A program made the position numbers and the translations under genes. The notes beneath the pieces are model-generated. The model was not told the DNA's origin and did no database searches. It saw only the letters and a program-made list of their open reading frames with translations. A stretch of 64,000 nucleotides of DNA from Splendidivirga corallicola. Lineage in GTDB: Bacteria; Bacteroidota; Bacteroidia; Cytophagales; Cyclobacteriaceae. The stretch covers positions 1 to 64,000 of the forward strand of contig JAUJEA010000018.1 of NCBI GenBank assembly GCA_030442035.1, given 5' to 3'. This document shows positions 1-8,131 of this stretch, piece after piece. The stretch's first letter is position 1. The number at the start of each line of letters is the position of its first letter.

Positions 1-78
1 GCTTATATATAGGGTTTCATTTCAACAAGGAAATTGAGAAAAATCGAACTTGAATCTTGTAACCTGTACCTTGCAACC

Positions 79-135
79 CGATACCTAAAACTAGCTATAC
101 ATACCTATAACTAGCTATACATACCTATAACTAGT
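79..135. repeat. 20-bp tandem repeat, about 2.8 copies
   Basis: The unit CTAGCTATACATACCTATAA occurs exactly at 91-110 and 111-130. A diverged partial copy precedes it and the start of a further copy (CTAG) follows at 131. It lies directly upstream of the first promoter module. The string TATAACTAGCTAT recurs at 15361-15373, so the unit is related to another intergenic repeat of the window. Confidence 0.85.
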
Positions 136-162
136 GATATCAAAATTCACTATCAAAAGCGA

Positions 163-217
163 TTGACCTCACTTCCTTGTGATGCTATCTTTGCCATTAT
201 TTAAAATTAATCTAAAT
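163..217 (+). promoter_or_regulatory. Promoter with Fur-box-like operator, module 1
   Basis: Bacteroidota-type promoter: TTG at 163-165, 20-bp spacer, TATCTTTG (-7 box) at 186-193. An inverted repeat ATTTAAAATTAATCTAAAT follows at 199-217, close to the Fur consensus ATTTAGAATnATTCTAAAT. It would cover the transcription start, so repression by iron-loaded Fur is expected (inference). The stretch AGCGATTGA around the -33 box is shared with the modules at 7152 and 16868 (only GCGATTGA is common to all three). Confidence 0.75.
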
Positions 218-235
218 AAAAAGAGATAGATAGAG

Positions 236-1675
236 ATGCTTCGCACAACCAAATTAACCACGCTATTAATTGTTTTCTCATGTTTTTTCATGGCTTGTGA
301 AAATGATGATGAACCTACTGATTTCGATGCGCCTTCAATAACATTTGAGAGTGATGCCATAACTCAGAAACCTGGTGAAACAGCCACCCTGAAAGTGACA
401 TTCAATGCTCCTGCCGGCATTAAAAGCCTGGAAGTTTCTGTAGATGGTGGAGATAAGACAACTGTTCAAGTGACCGATGGCAGTACAAACCAGACTGTAG
501 ATTATACCTTTGATGTTCCTTTGGAAAAAGATGGCGGAAAATCAACCTGGGGTACGGTCTACAATTTTGCATTTACAGCCACGGATAAACAGAACATTGC
601 GGAGACTGGAACCGCCAGTGCGACGATTACGGCTACCTTTGTACCCGACAATCCTATTTCTGTACCAGGAACCTATGCATTTACCAGAAATAGTGAAACA
701 ACTGTTTCATTCAGTGGGCAAACAGATCGTTTGAACCAGTTGAGCGAAATTAAAACATTGATGGGAAATGCTAACAATGGGCAGGCTGTAAGCGCACAAG
801 CTCTCCTGGATATGTACGCGAACACGGGAGACAATGGTGGTGGAAACTTTTCATTCACTTCAACTAAACAACTGAAGAACAAAACTTTCGCCTCTGCTGT
901 AGAAACAGTTGAAGGCTGGTTAAATGAAATGGCTACCAATAGTGACAATCCTGGAACAGCTTCTTCCGGAACTCCCGGACTTTTAACAAGAGTTGGAAAG
1001 AATAAAACCATCCTTGTTGATGCCAATGGAAGAGAATATGCCCAACTGATTGAAAAAGGATTGATGGGATCCGTTTTCTTAAACCAGGTTTATAATACTT
1101 ATTTAACAGATGACAGAACAGGGAATGATGTTCAGAATATCTCTTTGAGAGATGGAAAAAACTATACTGATATGGAGCACCATTGGGACGAAGCGTTCGG
1201 TTATTTTGGTGTCCCGGTTGATTTCCCTACTACAACAACCAATAGATTCTGGGGTAATTACAGCAACGGTAGAGATGCTTTAATAGGCTCGAACCAAAAA
1301 CTGATGGATGCTTATATTGCCGGAAGAACCGCCATTGTCAATTTTGATTATGATGAAAAAGATGCGCAAAGAGATATTCTCTACGAAAATCTTGAATTGG
1401 TAGCTGCAGCTACTGCCATCCACTATATCAATGCCACACTTGACAACATCGGTTCTGATCAAGGGGAAATGCATCATGCACTTTCAGAAGCATGGGCTTT
1501 TATAGAGGCGCTTCGCTATAGTCCAAGAGCAAAAATGACCCAAAGCGAGATTGACGATATTTTAAATACGGATATAGGTATCAATTTTTACAATGTTACC
1601 ATCACAGGATTGAACGACGCAAAAGATGCTATTAGTTCAAAATTTGGATTGGACAATGTTAAAAACGATCTCTAA
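236..1675 (+). CDS. DUF4856 domain lipoprotein
   Basis: A 479-residue exported lipoprotein: an N-terminal hydrophobic segment ends in M-A-C (Cys about residue 21), followed by END-DEPTD. That acidic stretch resembles the Bacteroidota surface-lipoprotein export signal. Residues about 30-130 look like an Ig-like beta domain. The remainder, from the conserved start VPGTYAFTR through SFSGQTDRLNQL, matches DUF4856 as I know it, a family of unknown biochemical function found beside imelysin genes. It is the first gene behind a Fur-box promoter and is followed by a terminator hairpin, then the imelysin gene. A role in capturing iron or an iron complex at the cell surface is inferred from context only. 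Confidence 0.8.
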   Translation: MLRTTKLTTLLIVFSCFFMACENDDEPTDFDAPSITFESDAITQKPGETATLKVTFNAPAGIKSLEVSVDGGDKTTVQVTDGSTNQTVDYTFDVPLEKDGGKSTWGTVYNFAFTATDKQNIAETGTASATITATFVPDNPISVPGTYAFTRNSETTVSFSGQTDRLNQLSEIKTLMGNANNGQAVSAQALLDMYANTGDNGGGNFSFTSTKQLKNKTFASAVETVEGWLNEMATNSDNPGTASSGTPGLLTRVGKNKTILVDANGREYAQLIEKGLMGSVFLNQVYNTYLTDDRTGNDVQNISLRDGKNYTDMEHHWDEAFGYFGVPVDFPTTTTNRFWGNYSNGRDALIGSNQKLMDAYIAGRTAIVNFDYDEKDAQRDILYENLELVAAATAIHYINATLDNIGSDQGEMHHALSEAWAFIEALRYSPRAKMTQSEIDDILNTDIGINFYNVTITGLNDAKDAISSKFGLDNVKNDL

Positions 1676-1705
1676 ACAAAAGATAAATAAGATTAAGTTT
1701 TTCTC

Positions 1706-1738
1706 AACCTTTGTCCCTTTTTTGGGACAAGGGTTTTT
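1706..1738 (+). terminator. Rho-independent-type terminator after DUF4856 gene
   Basis: A 12-bp stem (AACCTTTGTCCC at 1706-1717 with GGGACAAGGGTT at 1724-1735, one G-U pair), a T6 loop, then a T run. It separates the DUF4856 gene from the imelysin gene and may attenuate read-through. Confidence 0.75.
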
Positions 1739-1796
1739 GTGTTTTAAAAGGGTGATCAAAATATGATCTTAATCATGATTAAAAAAGCTTGTATCA

Positions 1797-1827
1797 TTGA
1801 CTTAGAAATAGGAAACAGCGATTTTTG
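1797..1827 (+). promoter_or_regulatory. Candidate promoter for the imelysin operon
   Basis: TTG at 1797-1799, 20-bp spacer, GATTTTTG at 1820-1827, one mismatch from TAnnTTTG. A 14-bp perfect palindrome TTAATCATGATTAA lies upstream at 1769-1782 and could be an operator. No good Fur box is seen here, so read-through from module 1 remains possible. Confidence 0.4.
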
Positions 1828-1898
1828 CACGATTCAAAAAAATAAGCCTTTGAAATCATTGGAAATTTTGGGTTTTAAGTTTTGGATTGAAAAGTCCA

Positions 1899-1946
1899 TA
1901 CTCAAACACCTCAATACGCTAACACTTAAATACTTGTTGTAAACAC
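1899..1946 (+). repeat. Degenerate octamer array abutting a start codon
   Basis: Six in-phase 8-bp units of the type TACTCAAA / CACCTCAA / TACGCTAA / CACTTAAA run right up to the ATG at 1947. The same architecture with better-conserved units precedes hmuY (13845-13908). Confidence 0.6.
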
Positions 1947-3071
1947 ATGAAATTATTTACTAAACTCATTCTCACATGCTCCGTTATTGGTTGTTTGACC
2001 CTCATATCCAGCTGTGGCGAAGATGATAATCCTGGTGGTGACAACCAATTTAGCAGGGACGATATGTTGAAAAACCTTGGAAACAACCTTATCATCCCAA
2101 GTTATGAGTCATTGTTGGCTTCTTTGCAGCAACTTCAAACATCTATACAAGCCTTTAATGCAAATCCAACGACAGGTACCTTGAGCACCAGCAGAGATGA
2201 TTTCCAGGATGCCTACCTGAAATGGCAGCGCAGTAGTTTTTATGAATTTGGAAGAGCTGAAAATGTACTGCTCCGTGCCTCAATGAATAGCTTCCCAACC
2301 AATACGATTACCATCAATAGTAATATCAGTTCTGGTAATTATAATTTAGACGCTGTAGCCAATATCAATGCTGCAGGTCTTCCTGCCATTGATTATTTAC
2401 TAAATGGTCTGGCTGATAATGATCAGGATCTTTTGGCTTTTTACACCAGTGATTCAAACGCAGCAAACAGAAAAACATATCTGGAAGATTTAGCTGAAAC
2501 AATGATCTCCAAAGTGAGTGATGTATTGGACAATTGGAAAGCAAGTGGCGGTAATTATATCCAAACATTCATTAATGCCAATGGAACCGATATTGGCAGT
2601 TCCCTGGGTATTTTAGTAAACACGATTACACTTCATTACGAAAAATTCACAAGGGACAATAAAATCGGAATACCATTGGGAGTAAGATCATTAGGAATAC
2701 CGGTTCCTGCCAACGTGGAAGCCAGGTATAGTGAGCAGTCCATTGCATTGGCCACAGAAAATCTCAAGGCCATCAGAGATTTTTATCTTGGTAAAGGTGC
2801 CGAAGATGGCTTAGGTATTTATGACAATTTGAAAGCATTGGATGCAAAAAATGGTGATGCGCTGTTAGCCGATGTCATCAGTGATCAACTTGATCTGGTC
2901 ATATCAAAGGTTTCCGACATACCTGAACCCTATGCAGAGACTGTAGAAAACAACCCTGATCCGGCCAATGCGGCATACCAGGAGCTTCAAAAGCTTGTTA
3001 TTCTGTTCAAAACCGATATGTCATCTGCACTAGGTGTGTTGATTACTTATCAGGATAATGATGGTGATTAA
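1947..3071 (+). CDS. Imelysin-like lipoprotein (peptidase M75 / EfeO-like fold)
   Basis: A 374-residue lipoprotein: a signal peptide ends in S-S-C (Cys about 23), followed by GEDD, an acidic surface-export-like stretch. The body matches the imelysin family of helical iron-uptake-associated proteins, with the two repeat-like halves and segments such as QDAYLKWQRSSFYEFG. The family hallmark GxHxxE is degenerate here: the corresponding site reads GLPAID, so His is Pro and Glu is Asp. Binding in place of peptidase activity is therefore likely. It is 20 bp upstream of the HTTM protein gene and was probably co-transcribed with it and the receptor. Members of this family are commonly iron-regulated; the ligand here is unknown. 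Confidence 0.85.
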   Translation: MKLFTKLILTCSVIGCLTLISSCGEDDNPGGDNQFSRDDMLKNLGNNLIIPSYESLLASLQQLQTSIQAFNANPTTGTLSTSRDDFQDAYLKWQRSSFYEFGRAENVLLRASMNSFPTNTITINSNISSGNYNLDAVANINAAGLPAIDYLLNGLADNDQDLLAFYTSDSNAANRKTYLEDLAETMISKVSDVLDNWKASGGNYIQTFINANGTDIGSSLGILVNTITLHYEKFTRDNKIGIPLGVRSLGIPVPANVEARYSEQSIALATENLKAIRDFYLGKGAEDGLGIYDNLKALDAKNGDALLADVISDQLDLVISKVSDIPEPYAETVENNPDPANAAYQELQKLVILFKTDMSSALGVLITYQDNDGD

Positions 3072-3091
3072 TAAATGGCATTGATCTTAAG

Positions 3092-4450
3092 ATGAAAAAT
3101 CTATTCAACTATATCAATAAACCTGTATCCATAGCTCCCCTGGCTACTTTCAGGGTATTGTTTGGCTTTATCATGCTTATGAGTATGATCAGGTTTATGG
3201 CTAATGGTTGGATAAATGAACAATATGTAGCTCCTCAATTCTTTTTTACCTACTTTGGATTTGATTGGGTGAAACCTCTGGGCGCATTTGGTATGCATGC
3301 CCTGTTCATTGTATTGGCACTCTCAGCCTTTATGATCATGATCGGTGGGTACTACCGTATTTTCAGTACCTTGTTTTTCCTTGGCTTTACTTATGTAGAG
3401 CTCATTGATAAAACCAATTATCTGAATCACTACTATTTCGTAAGTATCGTTAGTTTTTTGATGATATGGGTTCCCGCCAACCGCTATTTCGCAATTGATA
3501 TTTTAAGAAAACCGTCATTAAAGGTAAGTCAGGTTCCTCTATGGATCATTGGTATTTTTAAATTACAGTTGGGATTAGTCTATTTTTATGCTGGCGTAGC
3601 TAAATTAAACCCTGATTGGCTATTGGAAGCACTTCCCTTGAAAATATGGTTACCTGCCAATGAACACTTCCCCATTATTGGTAATTTCTTTAAGTACACC
3701 TGGGTCGCTTATGTGTTTAGTTGGTTTGGCGCTATTTATGACTTGACCATCCCTTTCTTCCTTTTAAATTCAAAAACGAGGAAATACGCTTACATAGCAG
3801 TAATTGCTTTCCATGTAATTACCAGATTACTCTTTCCTATTGGAATGTTCCCATTTATCATGATCCTGGCAACACTTATCTTCTTTTCGGAAGGTTTTCA
3901 CCATAAGTTCATAGCATTGTTGTCGGGGGCATTGAGGAAAGCTAAATTATGGATTAGTAGTCCTGAGCCTTCGGAAACTAAAATTTTCAAATTTCCTTAT
4001 CAACGAATAGTGCTCTCATTGTTTGTACTGCACTTTGTGATCCAAATATTTCTTCCCTGGCGATTTACACTGTATCCGGACAAACTTTTCTGGACGGAAG
4101 AAGGTTTTCGTTTTTCCTGGCGTGTTATGTTAATTGAAAAAGCCGGATATGTGATATTCCATATAACCGATCCTGATAGCGGACGAGCGGGAGAAGTATA
4201 TGCCAGTGATTATCTAACGCCAAACCAGGAGAAGATGATGTCAACGCAACCGGATATGATACTGCAGTTTGCGCACTACATTGGCGAACAATATCAAAAG
4301 AAAGGTATTGAGAACCCGGAAATTCGTGCAGAGGCCTATGTAACTTTAAACGGAAGTGGTAACAGACCTTTCCTCGATAAGACCGTTGATTTGATGAAGG
4401 TGAAAGAAAGTTTCGGACATAAAGATTGGATTCTGCCTTTTAAAAAATAA
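3092..4450 (+). CDS. HTTM / vitamin K-dependent gamma-carboxylase-like membrane protein
   Basis: A 452-residue protein with an N-terminal multi-pass membrane domain (about residues 15-265) and a C-terminal soluble part. Family signatures visible: LNHYYF at 111-116, AGVAKL at 167-172, FH at 240-241, LFPIGMFP at 247-254, FRFSWRVM at 339-346 and a D-x-x-x-GRAGEVY segment near 361-370. From memory these align with human GGCX (AGVKKL, FSIGMF, YSWDMM and a DGRTGE-type segment). Lys171 would correspond to the catalytic base Lys218. The family converts Glu to gamma-carboxyglutamate in eukaryotes; bacterial substrates are mostly unknown. It starts 20 bp after the imelysin gene and ends 11 bp before a TonB receptor, so a role in maturing an iron-uptake component is plausible but inferred. 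Confidence 0.85.
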   Translation: MKNLFNYINKPVSIAPLATFRVLFGFIMLMSMIRFMANGWINEQYVAPQFFFTYFGFDWVKPLGAFGMHALFIVLALSAFMIMIGGYYRIFSTLFFLGFTYVELIDKTNYLNHYYFVSIVSFLMIWVPANRYFAIDILRKPSLKVSQVPLWIIGIFKLQLGLVYFYAGVAKLNPDWLLEALPLKIWLPANEHFPIIGNFFKYTWVAYVFSWFGAIYDLTIPFFLLNSKTRKYAYIAVIAFHVITRLLFPIGMFPFIMILATLIFFSEGFHHKFIALLSGALRKAKLWISSPEPSETKIFKFPYQRIVLSLFVLHFVIQIFLPWRFTLYPDKLFWTEEGFRFSWRVMLIEKAGYVIFHITDPDSGRAGEVYASDYLTPNQEKMMSTQPDMILQFAHYIGEQYQKKGIENPEIRAEAYVTLNGSGNRPFLDKTVDLMKVKESFGHKDWILPFKK

Positions 4451-4461
4451 AGACTGTAAGC

Positions 4462-6906
4462 ATGTTATACATGAAAAGAATATTGTTTCTGCTACTTTGT
4501 TTAACACTTTGCCAGATGAGCATGGCACAAAAAGTGCAGATTGAAGGGAAGGTTGTTTCCAAAGCATCCGGAGAACCGATAGAGGCAGTCGAAATTTTTA
4601 TCAAAAACTCTTCTATTTCAACAATCACAAATAAGGAGGGGAAGTTTACAATAGAAGACTTAAACCCCGGGATATACGAACTGGCAGCATTTTACTTAGG
4701 GCTTCAAAGTGAAATTGTCACGGTAAAAGCTGAAGGTGGTCGATATGAAGTTAATTTCACGATGGGAGATTGGGAAACTGAATTGGATGAGGTTGAAATT
4801 ACCGCTGAAAGAGAAGAAACAAACGGCATCAGACGACTGAGGTCAGTGGAGGGAGCAGGTATTTATGAGGCCAAAAAGTCGGAGGTAATTATTTTGGATG
4901 AAATCGTAGCCAACCTGGCCACCAACAATAGTCGCCAGGCCTATGCGAAAGTGCCCGGACTAAATATCTGGGAAAGTGATGGTGCCGGTTTGCAGTTAGG
5001 CATTGGCGCAAGAGGTCTGGATCCCAATAGAACTTCAAATTTTAATGTCAGACAAAACGGCTATGATATCAGCGCTGACGCATTAGGTTATCCTGAAAGT
5101 TATTATACCCCGGCCCTGGAAGCAGTTGATCATATCCAGGTAGTCAGGGGGGCAGCTTCCTTACAATACGGCACACAATTTGGTGGGCTCTTGAATTTCA
5201 TTTTGAAGAAAGGACCAAAAGATAAACCTTTCGAATTAACCTCCAGACAGTCAGTAGGGTCATATGGTTTTTTCAATTCATTCAACAGCATAGGTGGTAC
5301 AAAAGGGAAAATCAATCATTACACTTTTTATCAATTTAAGCGTGGTGATGGTTGGAGACCCAACTCAAATTTCAATTCTCATATGGCCTATACTAATATA
5401 GCGTATGAACCTTCCAAAAAATTAAAATTGGGCTTTCAATATACTTTCATGCGTTATCTGACCAAGCAACCCGGTGGTTTGACAGATGCACTTTTTAATG
5501 AGGATCCCAGACAATCGATACGCAACAGAAATTGGTTCAGGGTAAATTGGAACCTGGCAGCTGTGACTGCTGATTATAAATTTTCTGATCGATTAAAGTT
5601 GAATACAAGAAACTTCCTGCTCATTGGAGGCAGAGACGCTGTAGGAAACCTGGGAAGAATTGACCGAGTAGATGATATGCAGGAGAGAGATCTGTTTGTT
5701 GATGATTTTAGAAATTTTGGAAACGAGACAAGACTTATTTTCCATTATGGCCCGCACAACATACCATCAGTTTTACTCGTAGGCTCCAGGTTTTATAAAG
5801 GTTTTACCGATCGTAAGCAGGGCAATGGAACCGATGGCTCAGACGCCAATTTTACTTTTAATAATCCGGATAATCTCGAAGGTTCTGATTTTGACTTTCC
5901 AAGCACCAATGTTTCAGTATTTGCAGAGAACATTTTTAACATTTCAAAAAAAGTAAGTATCACTCCCGGAGTACGGTTTGAGTACATTCAAACCAATGCG
6001 GAAGGATATTTCCAGGATAAAGTATTAGTTCCAAACCCTGTAACCGGAATAGCTGAAGATTCCGTTTTTAGCGTAAACGAAACCAAAGACAGAAACCGAT
6101 CTTTGATTTTGTTTGGATTGGGTGCCAGCTATAAACCCACAGACCGTGTGGAACTATATGGAAATTTTTCTCAAAACTATCGGGCAATCAATTTCAATGA
6201 CATAAGAGTGGTCAATCCGAATCTAACGGTGGATCCCAATATAAAGGATGAAACCGGCTATAATTTTGATCTGGGAATCCGTGGACATCATCAGAATATT
6301 ATAAACTTCGATGCAAGTATTTTCTACCTGAAATACAATGGAAGGATCGGAGCTATATTAAGAACCGACAACGAAAATTTCAGAATATTCAGATACCGTA
6401 CCAACATTGCTGATTCCAGACATATTGGGACTGAACTTTTCACGGAAGTTAACTTATTAAAACTGATAGACCGGTACACTGAAGCCAGCAAGAAAATCAT
6501 GTGGTTTAGTAATGTAGCACTCATAGATGCTAAATACATTAGTGAAGAAAACAGCGCAATAGATGGCAATGAAGTTGAATTAGTGCCAAGCCTGAATATT
6601 AAAACCGGGCTTACCTTTACAAGTAACAAGTTTAAAATCTCATATCAATATTCATATACTCAGGAGCACTTCAGTGATGCATCAAATGCCAAACTTACAC
6701 CTTCAGCTGTGGAGGGCCTCATTCCATCCTATAGCATCATGGATTTATCATTAAGCTACAAATACAAATTCATGACCTTTGAAAGTGGTGTGAACAACTT
6801 ATTGGATGAGCATTACTTCACAAGAAGGGCCGCCGGCTATCCCGGCCCAGGTATTATTCCTTCTGACGGAAGAACTTTTTACTTTACATTACAAATAAAA
6901 ATTTAG
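4462..6906 (+). CDS. TonB-dependent receptor (unit A, probable iron/ferric complex receptor)
   Basis: An 814-residue outer-membrane receptor. It has a signal peptide ending near MSMAQ, a carboxypeptidase-regulatory-like domain (about 25-110, VEGKVVSKASGEPIEAVEIF-type start), a plug domain (about 140-260, with VRGAASLQYGTQFGG) and a 22-strand-type barrel to the C-terminal aromatic residue region (FYFTLQIKI). A second ATG at 4471 gives the better signal peptide (MKRILFLLL). The gene begins 11 bp after the HTTM gene. The architecture is that of FecA/HmuR-type receptors. The ligand is not evident; proximity to imelysin and the Fur-box module argues for iron. Confidence 0.9.
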   Translation: MLYMKRILFLLLCLTLCQMSMAQKVQIEGKVVSKASGEPIEAVEIFIKNSSISTITNKEGKFTIEDLNPGIYELAAFYLGLQSEIVTVKAEGGRYEVNFTMGDWETELDEVEITAEREETNGIRRLRSVEGAGIYEAKKSEVIILDEIVANLATNNSRQAYAKVPGLNIWESDGAGLQLGIGARGLDPNRTSNFNVRQNGYDISADALGYPESYYTPALEAVDHIQVVRGAASLQYGTQFGGLLNFILKKGPKDKPFELTSRQSVGSYGFFNSFNSIGGTKGKINHYTFYQFKRGDGWRPNSNFNSHMAYTNIAYEPSKKLKLGFQYTFMRYLTKQPGGLTDALFNEDPRQSIRNRNWFRVNWNLAAVTADYKFSDRLKLNTRNFLLIGGRDAVGNLGRIDRVDDMQERDLFVDDFRNFGNETRLIFHYGPHNIPSVLLVGSRFYKGFTDRKQGNGTDGSDANFTFNNPDNLEGSDFDFPSTNVSVFAENIFNISKKVSITPGVRFEYIQTNAEGYFQDKVLVPNPVTGIAEDSVFSVNETKDRNRSLILFGLGASYKPTDRVELYGNFSQNYRAINFNDIRVVNPNLTVDPNIKDETGYNFDLGIRGHHQNIINFDASIFYLKYNGRIGAILRTDNENFRIFRYRTNIADSRHIGTELFTEVNLLKLIDRYTEASKKIMWFSNVALIDAKYISEENSAIDGNEVELVPSLNIKTGLTFTSNKFKISYQYSYTQEHFSDASNAKLTPSAVEGLIPSYSIMDLSLSYKYKFMTFESGVNNLLDEHYFTRRAAGYPGPGIIPSDGRTFYFTLQIKI

Positions 6907-7151
6907 AACTATCAAAGTTTTACCTTTTTTGAAGTTGAAGCGATTTATTATTTTTTCATTTTCTAATCTTATTAATTTCATTAGTTGCTTAATCCATTAA
7001 TGTAATTCGTAATTATTCATTCGTAATTCACCTTACCTTCTCGATTTAACTTAAAAGTAAAGTAGCTTAACTACAAGTAGTTACTTCCTTCCCTATGTGT
7101 AGTGAGTTCCATAACTATCCATAGCTATTCAAAAATGCCTATCAAAGGCGA
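6907..7151. other. Intergenic region upstream of the hmu operon
   Basis: AT-rich spacer with no gene. It contains two copies of ATTCGTAATT (7007-7016 and 7019-7028) and ends in the conserved promoter module starting at 7152. The sequence TATCAAAGGCGATTGA at 7139-7154 is almost identical to 151-165. Confidence 0.6.
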
Positions 7152-7208
7152 TTGACTCAGCTCGCTTGTGATCTTACCTTTGTTTTGTTATTTATAATTA
7201 TTCTAAAT
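7152..7208 (+). promoter_or_regulatory. Promoter with Fur-box-like operator, module 2 (hmu operon)
   Basis: TTG at 7152-7154, 20-bp spacer, TACCTTTG at 7175-7182, then ATTTATAATTATTCTAAAT at 7190-7208. This is a near-perfect 9-1-9 inverted repeat matching the Bacteroidota-style Fur consensus at all but one position. The ATG of hmuT follows 8 bp later, so Fur binding would block both initiation and early elongation. Confidence 0.8.
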
Positions 7209-7216
7209 AAGAAAAC

Positions 7217-8101
7217 ATGTTACTACAACACTATAAAAATATTCTTTGCCGTACTATCCTTTTGCTACAGATAATCGGTTGTTTTTTCGTAATTCCGGCT
7301 ATTGGAAAGAATGTCTTTCCAACTGAAAAAAAGATTATCACCGCAGGCGGAGAGATTACAGAGATCGTATGTGCTCTGGGTGATTGCGATAAGATCATTG
7401 CCATTGACAGAATGAGCAATTACCCTTCTAAAGTATTAAGCCTTCCCTCCATTGGCTACCGGGGAAGTATTAATGCGGAGGGTATCATTGCCCTGCAGCC
7501 TGACCTTGTGCTGGTAAAAGAAGGTTATGTAAAAGACGAGGTAATTGCTCAACTGAAATCCACGGACATCGATATAAGAAGTTTTAAGAATGAAAATAAT
7601 ATTCAAAGTACTAAAAAGCTTATCCGGGAAATTGCTCAAATCCTGGGCAGGGAATCACAGGGTGAAAAATTAATTAATGACCTTGATAAACAGTTGGTTG
7701 CTTTAAAAAAGCTTGTGCGTGGTGTATCATCCAAACCAAAACTTGTCTTTGTCTATGCTCGTGGTTCCGGTACCATCAACATTGCCGGGAAGGGTACATT
7801 TGCCGAAGCCATTTCCACAATGGTCAATGCCGAATTAGCTACGCCTGAAGTCCAGGGTTATAAACCGCTGAACACGGAAGCCCTCGTCAAAGCAGACCCG
7901 GATTTCCTTGTATTCTTTCATGCTGGGCTGAAAAGTATTGGTGGCATTCCGGGAGCTTTAAAGATTCCTGGTGTGGCACAAACCACTGCGGGCAAATTCG
8001 AAAACATTGTATCAATTGACGGTGTAAAACTGGCCTTGTTCGGGCCCAGGATTGTTGAGGCTGCGGAAGAACTGGCCTTACTTATCCATCCTAATAAGTA
8101 A
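7217..8101 (+). CDS. hmuT: Hemin ABC transporter periplasmic binding protein
   Basis: A 294-residue periplasmic substrate-binding protein. A signal peptide (about 1-30) has no lipobox Cys at the cleavage site. The class III bilobed fold shows IITAGGEITEIVCALG at about 40-55, DRMSNYP around 64-70 and LVLVKEGY around 98. This pattern (GG-E/S-ITEI) is typical of HmuT/ChuT/PhuT heme-binding proteins. It would carry heme from the outer-membrane receptor to HmuUV. It is first of a four-gene operon, directly behind the Fur box, with the permease 30 bp downstream. Confidence 0.9.
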   Translation: MLLQHYKNILCRTILLLQIIGCFFVIPAIGKNVFPTEKKIITAGGEITEIVCALGDCDKIIAIDRMSNYPSKVLSLPSIGYRGSINAEGIIALQPDLVLVKEGYVKDEVIAQLKSTDIDIRSFKNENNIQSTKKLIREIAQILGRESQGEKLINDLDKQLVALKKLVRGVSSKPKLVFVYARGSGTINIAGKGTFAEAISTMVNAELATPEVQGYKPLNTEALVKADPDFLVFFHAGLKSIGGIPGALKIPGVAQTTAGKFENIVSIDGVKLALFGPRIVEAAEELALLIHPNK

Positions 8102-8131
8102 TAACAACCCCATCCGATCCGAGTCATTGGT

